NCBI RefSeq assembly: GCF_905475345.1
Contig: NC_066599.1
Location: 911,001-975,000, forward strand
DNA from: Vespula vulgaris
Lineage: Eukaryota; Arthropoda; Insecta; Hymenoptera; Vespidae
Length of the DNA: 64,000 bases
Direction of reading: 5' to 3'
Shown here in pieces: positions 50,165-61,025 of the stretch; position 1 is the stretch's first letter, and each line of letters starts with the position of its first letter. Below the pieces are notes generated by a model. It was not told the origin of the DNA, did no database searches, and saw only the letters and a list, made by a program, of their open reading frames with translations. Both the position numbers and the translations under genes were made by a program.

Positions 50165-51707
50165 TTACACTTTATACAGAGGTTTTCTTTCTTCTACTGC
50201 AAGTTCTGAGGTAACATTTTGATTATCTTTCATCTAAAAGTGACATATGAAAATATATGTAAATATATATATATATATACACTTTTAAAAAATATAATAC
50301 ATGGATCATAATATAAGTTATGTGGTAAGCACCTTAACATGAGCATACAAAATAATCCCTGTCAATGTTAAAGTTATTCCAATTACTTGGTTCATTGCTA
50401 AAGTTTCATGAAATACAATTGCTCCACCCAAGAGTAAAAGACAAAATTTTGAATGTCCCACCATATTATATCTAAGTTTATAAATGAAGGTATATATAAT
50501 ATTATACTAATATTTTTTTTATGATTAATCTTAATACAAGGATACGTTAAAGGTGAGGTTTGTCCTATTATCCAGTAGGATGTTAGATTTACAAAAAATG
50601 CAACTACACCAGACAATACAACCATAAACTGAAAAAATAATCGTCAATGAAATATAAATTGTCCTAAAAAAAAATAATTTTTTTTTACAATATTAATAAG
50701 CTTATACTATATCCCAAAATGTCCAATTGTAACTAAGTGTCTGTTCAACTGGTTCCAACAATGGTACAACAACAAGCAGCATAATGGCAGATAAAGGAGC
50801 CTGATAATACAACAACTGCATAGGATCCATTTGAAACTCCTTTTGTTTTCTGTTAATTAACTAAAACAGAAATTACAAGAGGTTTGTATCTACAAAATAT
50901 ATTTTTAGTATCAAACATTATAGATGCAATTAGATTTACTTGAAATGAATGTCTAAAATCAAACTGATATTCTTTTGGTTTAGCATTTAATAATTATTTA
51001 AAAACACAGCTGGAATAATGATTTGTTCCAAATAAAAAAAAAAGAAAAAAAAAAGAAAAAACAGATGTTATCATTAAGTACTTTTGATATGTTTGGTATA
51101 TTCTTCCAACTGTGGTAAAAGTTCCATCCAATAAAGATATTGATTATATTCACTGTAATCAAATCTTTCTCGTTCACTATCTAAAACTACAAATGTCAAT
51201 AAAAATATATCGTACAACTTGATATAAAGATGTCACAAATACTCCCAATGTTGCATAAACTGTTCCAATGACATTAAATTGTATGTCATAATAAAAATTC
51301 ATTATAACGCCAATAATAATTGGAATTAATGTCAATTTTACAAGGATGCTGAAGTGTTTTTTATAAAACAGTATTTGCATTAAAATTATGCAAGGAGTTG
51401 TTAGCATTTTAGCCACTTGGTATGTTCCAACTGTATTGTGAGCAAGACTTAAATTTGTTAATACAACAAATCCACAAAATGTAGTGGCAATAAATAACAT
51501 CTCTCTGATATCAATACTCTTTACGCAAAAAACATCCATTCTCTGGCAAATAAGTAAACCAATAAATGTAATAATAAAATGTATCATAGACAATGTAATA
51601 TTAGGAAATTTAGTATGGATATATAACCACTTATTTAGTAATACAATAACAATGGAAAAGAAAATATTTAATATCAAATAAAATGCAACGACAGCTTTTT
51701 TATTCAT
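50165..51707 (-). CDS. SLC35E3: SLC35E3-like nucleotide-sugar/triose-phosphate translocator family protein
   Basis: Five exons, complement of 50165..50233, 50333..50471, 50546..50628, 50708..50860 and 51216..51707, sum to 936 nt, 311 aa (human SLC35E3 about 313). It is a multi-pass membrane protein of the drug/metabolite transporter superfamily; substrate and exact compartment of SLC35E3 are not established. Family segments are IVLLNKWLYIHTKFPNI, FCGFVVLTNLSLAHNT, GTYQVAKMLTTPCIILMQ, MQLLYYQAP, SYWIIGQTSPLTY and GHSKFCLLLLGG. The joins are fixed by phase: the first exon ends TSLYQV and resumes LINRKQKEFQ. The last junction uses a weak donor, AAG|GTGCTT. Reading on past it gives L P in frame and then no family-like sequence, so a slightly different C-terminus remains possible. 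The gene is divergent from NUP160, with 548 bp between start codons. Confidence 0.93.
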
Positions 51708-52255
51708 TTTGACACACCACGTATTATTCTTTAAAAGAATGTCACAATCAAGATGAATTAAATTTTTAATATTTTTAAGTTAAATCTCATAAACATTGAA
51801 TATGCCGGTAACATTTTTAATTAAAATCAATCGTATCTGCATACAGATAACGATGCTAAGCACAAATCATTAAGGAGCATTTTCTAACTTGATTGAGATT
51901 GAATTGATAGAAACGCCCCCAGTGTTATTTTTAGAAAACTTTTTAAATCAGGGCTGCATAAAACAAAAAGTCTATATAAAAAATAAAGGGCAATTGCAAA
52001 TATTACAAATTTAAACAAGATCACTTGAAAAATTTTTACGTGGCGCATTCACATGTATTTTACATCATTCTACTGTCAAGTATAAATAATAGAAAAAAAA
52101 CCAATCTCGTTCTACTTTGAGGAATGAACTTTAAATTGTGTATCAACCTTAAATTTTACTGGAAAGTACCGCGTTCGATACCCGCTAAAATTTGTGTGAA
52201 TGTTGTGATGTGAATAAAAAAATAAAGATTTTTGTTGTATATTTAAAATTAAAAT
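51708..52255. promoter_or_regulatory. Shared intergenic promoter region of SLC35E3 and NUP160
   Basis: 548 bp separate the two divergent start codons, so both promoters and 5' UTRs must lie here. No TATA box with a matching initiator was recognised on either strand. The layout fits a TATA-less bidirectional housekeeping promoter, which is inference. Confidence 0.5.
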
Positions 52256-55200
52256 ATGGTAGAATATTCTTTAGGATATCGAGAAGTGGTTCCAGATCAA
52301 ACTTTACCTACAAAATGGAAAGAAATTATTTTGAATACAGGTGAGCGTACATAACCTTGAATAATATCTCAATAAAAGTATTATATATTTATACAACTTA
52401 AATATAAAAATTGATACAAATACCAAAATGATAATTTCAAATACGTAATACTTTTATTTATATACGATTATTATATTTATAAACAATTGTTTCGAGAATT
52501 TTTTTACAAGTTCACCTAACCACAATATTTTATGTCTACCCGGCATCATATTTTCTGATGTTTCGTGAATGAAACAATATATGTAATATTTTTTTTTAGG
52601 TGGAAGTCAAAGTACTCTACAAGATATAAAGGTACCAGAAAGAGCTGGTGGTTATTCTTATAAAGATGATTCTAAATATTTTACACGTAATCGTTTTATT
52701 TATTGGAGAATATCCCATGATGTACTTGAATTAGTTGAACAAAGTTTAGATGTCAATCTTGTTAAAAACAGAGTAAGATATAAATTTACGGGTACTCCGA
52801 TTCTAGATGGTATCTCTATCCATGAGACAATAAATTCTGTTATTATATTGGTAGTAACAGTTTCTAGTGTACATAAACTTTCATTTTCACATCCAGATAA
52901 AATTCATAAACAGGTAAAAGTTTATAATCACTAAAATTTAAGAACAAATAGTTTATATATTATTACATAATTTATTTGTAATCGAAAAATTTTTTTTTTT
53001 TTTTTTTTTATAGGAACAAGAACATCATGCAGATATTAATGTTCAATCAATATTTAGTGAAGCATCTGCACAAAGTGCGCGTGATCCACATACATTTCAT
53101 ATCATCACTAGTGCCGGAAATACAAGTAAGTGGATATTTATTTTATTATTGAATAATTAATATATTTAATTGATTAATTCATATAATAAATATATTTTTA
53201 TTTGTATTCATACAGATGCTCCAGTATCACATGCAGCAACATCTTGGTTAACATTACAAGATGAAGCGTTATTTGCTCTTGCTTATAACTCAGGAACTAT
53301 ATTACTTTTAAGACTGGATATAGTTACAGGTCTTGTACATTCAAATGATTTAAAACAAGATTCCATAGTGCCAAGATTTCTGAGTGGTATAGCTACTGCT
53401 TTCAGAGGTCGTAATTCTGAAGCTCATGTTGCTATTTCACTTGTTATACATAGTTATGGCAATGATATATATTTATTTGCTTTATGCCGAGAAGGCAATA
53501 TACGTATGTGGTCTTGTAATAGAAATCAATGTATAGCAGTAACTAATACTGCAATTGATAATCGTATTGCTTCTCAAGGAATTCAAGGTCATATGTTAAG
53601 AAAAAGTTTGAGTTCTAACAACGAATTATATTTAGGAACTTTTTTAAAGTTTGGAGCAAGTTGTGAATTTAGTATTCTCAAACCTGTTCAAGAAAATGGT
53701 ATATTTAAATTTATCAGACTGTGTACTTTGTTTTCACCAGACGTATGTATTACTGTCAATATTTTTTGTTTATAACAACTTCGTAATCAAGACAGTTTCT
53801 ATATATATATATACACATATATATATATATATATATATTATTTACAGCAACACCTTGTAGATTTTTCATTTACTGATACACATTTATGGGCTGTATGGAG
53901 AACAAAAGATATGGATAGTGTTGCAGTAACTCATGCCCATTTACCAGTAAATGGAGTGCATATCAATTCTGAATGGGAAACTGTAATCTTAGAACAACCA
54001 CCAGATAGAGACTATATAGTAAGCGATCCTGGTACAGATCCTAGACAAGCCTACATTAGTTACATTTTTCACCCAGGACAGTTTTCTTTAACGGATATTA
54101 CCAAAGCACTTAGTATTTATAGAAAATCAAATCTCATTGCTGATATGAGATTGTCACCAGCAATGTTAAAAGAGCGAGTTTGTGTGGCAGTAGAAGCAGA
54201 AATACGAGCTGAAGTTATGGATTATGAATTGATGGACGAAGATTATTTGGAGATTGCTAATCGTTGTTGGTCTAAATTTTATTCATGTGTTATTCAATAT
54301 CATGCAAATGGAACAAGACCAGTAGGTTTACTATTGCTACCAAATGTTTTTGGCGTAGTTCTGTTAAAAAAGTCCTCATTTTCATTGCTAAGACCAATGG
54401 AAGCATTAGAACATTTGATGCTTTGTAATGATAAGTCATACACATCCCGTTTTAAAACAACACCAGTTTTATCACAAGATGAGGACATATGTCAAGATCT
54501 GATCACTTTAATGGCAAGTTTAGTAATGTTGGAAGAACAATTATCTGAAGAGCTTAAAACTGGAATAGAAAGAGAATTGTACCATTTGAAAAGTCCAGAT
54601 CTTATTATTGATGATATGATATCAAAATTAATATTAGAACCAGAAGATCCTGTAAGTGTATTGTTATGTTTTATAATTTTTAATATCTTTTTTAACTGTT
54701 CGTAATATTTTTTTATTATTTTATCAGTTGTCTAACTACGATTTCCAATCAGAACTTTATCGTAAATTGGCAAATGTAAAGGATATTTCTAGTGCAATGG
54801 CTATGTTGTTGGAGGCATTGACATATGATCTAGGACAACCAAATAAATTACAACTCGAAAATAATGGTCCAAATGCTTCTAAAATTTTATTGAATGTCAA
54901 TCATTTATTTGGAAGTCAATTGGGTATTTCTGCAATATCAGAAAGTATTGCCCAAATTACACTTCTTAGATTTTCTATTTGTAGAAGCTTATTAATTTTA
55001 CAACAATTTGTATTACTTCGACCTGAATTATTTGATTCAAGATCATTGCATTCCATTAAATCATCTCTAGCTCCAAGAACAGTTGTACTTATGCAAGCAT
55101 ATTATGTCGTCGTTTGGATATGTGAATGCACTGCTATGTATTCACCTGCACAATCGTTACTGTAAGTATATTATCAATTTAAAATTCTTTAACATACTAT

Positions 55201-57811
55201 TTTTGTATGATTTTTAAATTAATTAAGAAATATTTTAGTGAATCTAGCTCTCAACGTTTATCAATATTATCTCTTGCGGATTCGAAAACAAATACTGGAC
55301 AGAGACAACTTCGATCTTTATCTCTATTAGAATTATTTATATGTAGTATTGGTGCACAACATGCACACACTTTAATGGCTAATGCAAACATGGATCCTTC
55401 TACTTTAATACCATGGCATTATGGCATGTTGACACATATTACTCTTATAGCACAACTTATGTATCCTTTTTCATGTTGTGTTCATTATTATGTTAATTTT
55501 TTGTAATTAATCAAACATGTTTTCTTAACTTTTTTGCTTAGATGGCCAATATCAGGAAATTTTATTTTTCCTGAATGGTTACTTTCTAGTTGTCAGTTTT
55601 TATTAGTTCAAGAATATGTTAGACTTCTCAATACATGGTGTGAATGGAACAGTGCATCTAGGAAATTTATATTAGCAGTTGCTTTACTAGAAATGGGAGA
55701 GTCACAGAAAGCTTGTGATCATTTTTTACGAGCTTCAGGAGGAATTTTAACAGATTCTTTCTTAGCTGATATTTTGTTGAGTTCCAATGTAACTTCAGAA
55801 AATAATGCTTTAGCTCAATACTATCTTAAAGTTATTAAGTTATTTGAAGAACATAATGCAGCAGATTGTATAATTGAACTCACTGAAACAGCCATTTCAG
55901 TAGCTGATAAAGATGATCATAATTTACCAACTCTCCATTCTATATTATTTATACAACATCTTAATTTGGGTCACCACATTGAAGCTTATCATTGTTTAAA
56001 TTCAAATCCTGATGCGGCGCGAAGAGTTGATTGTTTGAGACAATTGATCATAACTCTATTTGAAAGAAAAAAATTAATCGATTTAGTATCATTTCCATAT
56101 GTTGATATGTATGAAGATTTAGAAAGAATAGTAGAAGGCAGAGCTAGAAGTGTCGATTTAATGGAAAATAATTATTATAATTTTTTATATAGCTTTCATG
56201 TAAATAAAGGGAATATGAGGAAAGGTAATTTTTATTTTATAATATATATATATCAAAAGCATATAATTAGTTAATCCATCATACAGCAAATAAAATATGT
56301 TTGTAAGTGTCATATATGTTATTTGTTTGCTAATATAAACTTATTTTTGTAGCTGCATCTGTGATGTATGAGCAAGCAATGCGTTTAAGTCAAGAGTCTC
56401 ATTCTGCACCAATTATATCGAGACAAGCACAATGTTTATTAGCATGTATTAATGCTTTACATTTGGTGAGTGAAAAATATAGATGGATAGTTAGACCTGT
56501 AATTGAACAAAGCTTCTTGGATGAACCGAATCCGCAAAAGAAAAGAGATATAGATGGTACTGAGATACTACATTATAAAATAAAAAAGCAAGTGGAAGTT
56601 TTGGAATTGATTGATATAAAAAAGGAATATTATGTAGTAGATGCAAAATTGAAATTATCTAAAATGAAATCAGAAACACATATTGTTGCACATGCAAGTA
56701 AGATTACAATTACTTTTTATTAACATAAAATGAAATCATTTTTTTTTTTTTTTACAATAAAAATTAATAATTTTTATAAACTTCATTTTTTATTTTATCT
56801 TTTTATTATTAAACTCGTATAATTTGCTACAAAAAAAAAAATTATCAAAATTTGTAGGTCCATCTGAACTTAATGTTATTTTATCAAGTATTGGTTTATA
56901 TACAACTGCTTTACACTTATGTGATGTTTTCAACTTACCTAAAAATTCTATATTTGAAAGCTTAACATCTCAGTGCATAAGATTAAGTCAACATGAAGAT
57001 CCAAAAGCTTGGGACTGGCTTGTACAAAATGATATCTTTGGTAAATGCTAAATTTGATATAAATAATCATACAGCACATGGTATGTGTATATGTATGAGA
57101 CATTAAAATTACATTTCTTTCTAATAATTGTATTGTTTGCAGATATGGGAGTAACTAATTCTAATATTGTAAATACTACATGGAGCTTGTTAAAATATCT
57201 TTTAGAAAAACATGAAAAGGATAAAAGTACTGATCTTCATAAATCAATTTCTCGAAAACTACTTCAAGATGGAGCATTTTTACCAGAGTGGTTATTAATG
57301 TCATACAAAGTATTTATTAATAATTAGTAATATTAATATTTTTTTATAATGTAATTTTAATATAATGTGTTATTAGAAAATAATATTAATAATGTATCTC
57401 TATTATAGAAAAGAAATTCTGCTGAATTACTTCGACTGATGATAAATACAGGTCGTGTATTGGAAGCAAGTCAACTTGCAATAGATTATATAAACGCAGT
57501 ATTAGGTAGTGGAAAAGAATATTTTGGGCTGGAAACTTCATTATTAGCTACTGCTCCACCGGTTTGGTTACCATTTAATACATTGGAAGTTCTATTATTT
57601 GAACTCAAACATGCAAGCGAGGAGGATCTAATTTATGTTGAGGTATATTCATTTTCTTTAAAAATTTATTAATGCATGATTATACTAATATTTATCTTTT
57701 AAAAAATTATAGAGTTATCAAACATTACAAGAAACACTGGATAACTACATACAAACATTAAACCGCGTTTCAGAAGACATGATACGTATCAAAATGTTTA
57801 ATAAATGTTAA
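52256..57811 (+). CDS. Nup160: Nuclear pore complex protein Nup160
   Basis: Thirteen exons: 52256..52340, 52600..52913, 53014..53125, 53216..53742, 53848..54651, 54728..55161, 55239..55460, 55542..56224, 56353..56697, 56858..57040, 57143..57309, 57409..57642, 57713..57811. They total 4209 nt and 1402 aa (human about 1436). Nup160 is a long-arm scaffold of the Y-shaped Nup107-160 complex, acting in pore assembly, mRNA export and at kinetochores. The first ~450 residues form the predicted beta-propeller (GGYSYKDDSKYFTRNRFIYW near the start; DEALFALAYNSGTILLLRLD and EGNIRMWSCN as propeller strands). The remainder is alpha-helical solenoid. The C-terminal exons carry AWDWLVQNDIFG and DGAFLPEWLLMSYK, characteristic of the family. 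Every junction has GT-AG ends and consistent phase. Introns are short (about 75-260 bp). The gene starts back-to-back with SLC35E3 and ends 198 bp from the stop codon of the small membrane protein gene on the other strand. Confidence 0.95.
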
Positions 57812-58008
57812 CAGTAAGTAATTAATTTTTTTGCATACAAGATTTACAATCACAATTTTATATAATATCTAGATTCAAATATTTGATTACATTTCAAAAA
57901 GAACAGATCCAATTGTTATTATCTGAAATTTCATTACTCAGTCTTTATCTCTACCAAAAAAATGTATTTGATAATATATTTTTTTTTATATGAAGCGATA
58001 AAAATTTA

Positions 58009-58628
58009 TCAAGAATACGTTGGTGTATGATTAAGTGATACTAATGTCACAAATATAAGAATAATTCCAAGAATCCCAGCAACAATTGCAGCAACAATAT
58101 GTGGACATCTTTTAAATAGTACCTATGATAAAGATTCATTTATTTAATAAATAATCACAAAGATGTCTTAATATTAATTATTCTATTAATAAAAAAAAAA
58201 AAATCACAAATTTTACCATTAATATAACTACTAGAGCAAGTACAAAAATTGAACCAAGTGGCAATAAAAAAGATGCTGTCCAATAATGTCGCTGTATTTC
58301 AGCATCTGTAGAATAATAAATATATAAAAATTAAAAAATTAAAAAATATTATAAATATAAGTAATAGTAATATGTAATAAAAATAAAAGTATAAAACAAT
58401 AAGAAACCATAAATTTAGAAGTCAAAATTGTATATATTGAATTTGTGTATTTATATATTTGTAAACAGATATATAAAGTATTTTACCATTACGCCAATGT
58501 GTTTTGTATAAGTAATAAGTGGGTACATCAGATCTTTTTCTAATATTTGCGGTTTTTATAATTTCAGAAGAAAGCAAGCTTTGATTATCCACAGACTGTT
58601 CTTCATCTATGGTCCAGTTTCCTGTCAT
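58009..58628 (-). CDS. Small two-TM membrane protein, unidentified
   Basis: Three exons, complement of 58009..58122, 58217..58305 and 58487..58628, give 114 aa with consistent phases and clear GT-AG sites. The N-terminal half is soluble and acidic to polar (MTGNWTIDEEQSVDNQSLL, then RKRSDVPTYYLYKTHWRN). Two hydrophobic segments follow: FLLPLGSIFVLALVVILMVL, and after a short basic KRCPH linker, IVAAIVAGILGIILIFVTL. The tail is NHTPTYS. Both termini are therefore predicted on the same side. I do not recognise the family: it lacks the signature of the TMEM230/TMEM134 (DUF872) proteins I considered. Spliced structure and clean phases argue that it is real. It is tail-to-tail with NUP160, 198 bp between stop codons. 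Confidence 0.7.
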
Positions 58629-58862
58629 GTATATATTGTTGATATCAATGTCTTATCACTGATATTATACAATAGATATAATACGAATTTATTAAAAAAC
58701 TATTATTACATTTTCTAACCTCTTGTATGTTTTTACTTTGTGACAACAATAATACACTTTCATTAAATTTATCCTTATGTTATCAATCTGGATTTATACA
58801 TATAAACGATTACGTTTATTTTTGCTGTCAATTATTATTTTATCTTTATTTTAATATCAATC

Positions 58863-58924
<62 letters not shown>

Positions 58925-60204
58925 CAATATCATTAATGAATAACTTAATTTACATTTTTATAATTTTAATTTCATGATAATAATTAAAAATATTTTCTAA
59001 CGTGCTGTGTACATAAGAATATAATCATATTTTTATAATCTAACATTATTTTTCCATAGAAAATATATACTTTTAGAACCATTTTAATTCACATAATTAA
59101 AATTGTATATAATTCGCGCCAATAACAATGGCCAATCCTCATCCAGAAATGCGAACATTTTTACAACAGAAGTCAGTACACACTTATTTTTAAATTTACA
59201 CGTATATATACATATATTTTTTTATTTTTTATTTGCTTTTTCATCTATATAATATTAAAATTCGTTTTTGAGAAATATCTAAAAATTTCAATATGCGTAT
59301 TAATGTATATACGTATTATTGATATTACATAAAAATGGTAAAAAAAATCAAATTATTTTTAAAAATATTTTCAATCTATTAATATAATCCTTTTTCAAGA
59401 TATAGTCATAAATAATTATTAAATGCAATGTATAAATATGAAAAAACGATATATATATATATAAAACTATTGAAAAAAGTTTAACAAAGTAATTTAATTC
59501 TATCTTTAGATTTTTATTTGTCAATTTAGATACATTGAGAATACTTACCCCAAAACATAAACATCGTTGTGTAAAAAAAGAAATGAAACTTGTTAATGAT
59601 TTCTTAATCACATATGATATTATTTAGGATGTTGCTTTCTTCATACCAACTGCTCGTATTACTTTATAATATATTTGGAATTCATTGTTCAATCCACTGT
59701 AATATATACACATGCCTTTACTTTTCCTATCTTCTGCCGGAGAAAAGATAAACAAGTTGGAAGTTCGATAAGTGTTCTAAGAGATGGAAAAATCAGAGTA
59801 TGTATTTATGTATATATAACAGATACTTTAATTGTTTGTACATGAAGTATTTGAAATGAAAATCTTGTAAACACGATTCTGCTATCAATTTATTCGATAT
59901 GGAATCACAATAATTAATAATATTCTGTGATGGTTATAAATAAAAATTACTATAAAATACCATGTGTGCGTATATGACACGATAGATATATATTTTCTTC
60001 AATAAAATATGTTATATATTTGTGATCTAAAAGAAAATACGAATTATCTTGATGAGATTTATTCACAATATTATCTTTTAGTTTGTCCAGATAAGATAAC
60101 CTTCAAACGATCAGACGGTATAGTAATATGGAGTCGACGAAAAAAACCGGCTGATTTGTTGATGTTTCATACGATTAATTGTGGTCCTCGAAGAAAAGGC
60201 GAAA
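58629..60204. other. Spacer upstream of CABIN1
   Basis: AT-rich, with a TA run of about 28 units (58867-58922). An ATG in good context at 59129 opens a 21-codon frame (MANPHPEMRTFLQQKSV) that might be the first exon of a small gene. On the other strand, TTTTGGG|GTAAGTATT near 59550-59535 looks like a strong donor. Neither could be extended into a convincing protein. Confidence 0.4.
58867..58922. repeat. (TA)n microsatellite
   Basis: A pure TA run of about 28 units between the small membrane protein gene and CABIN1. Confidence 0.9.
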
Positions 60205-60992
60205 ATGATGAAAATATCGGCACTTAACGAAGAATCAAGCGAGGAAAGTGAAGAAGAAGATGTGCCTACAATTACGAAAGAAGCTCAAGTAAATTTTTTT
60301 CATTTTAATTACTTTTAGCGAAGAACATAACCTTTAAAAGCTATTTGTATCTTTCACAGATGCTATATCAATTTATGATTATCTTTCTTTTATTTATTTA
60401 AATACGTTATTATCCTCTATGTTGTTTTTACAATTAAATGAAAGGTTTTATCCTAATTGTTTATTTCTCATTATAAATACGAAAAAGCTTTATCCAGCTT
60501 GTGACAGTCATTACCCATGTGTCATCTGGATACTTTACATTATTGTTTTTATATTTTATACTTTACGAAATCCTAATATTTAATTGTCCCTTTGCATGTT
60601 ATAATTTATTTGATTATATTTCATTAGAAGAACATGAAATAACCATCTAATTATCTTATTTTTTAATCAAAAGAATAGTTTAGTTGTCAATGGTTATACA
60701 TACATACATACATACATACATACATACATACATACATACATACATACATACATACATACATACATACATACATACATACATACATACATACATACATACA
60801 TACATACATACATACATACATACATACATACATACATACATACATACATACATACATACATACATACATACATACATACATACATACATACATACATACA
60901 TACATACATACATACATACATACATACATACATACATACATACATACATACATACATACATACATACATACATACATACATACATACATACA

Positions 60993-61025
<33 letters not shown>

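Noticed and set aside
52160..52195. tRNA B-box-like GTTCGATACC
   Set aside because: No A box, acceptor-stem pairing or anticodon arm could be found at the expected distance upstream; it lies in the SLC35E3/NUP160 promoter interval.
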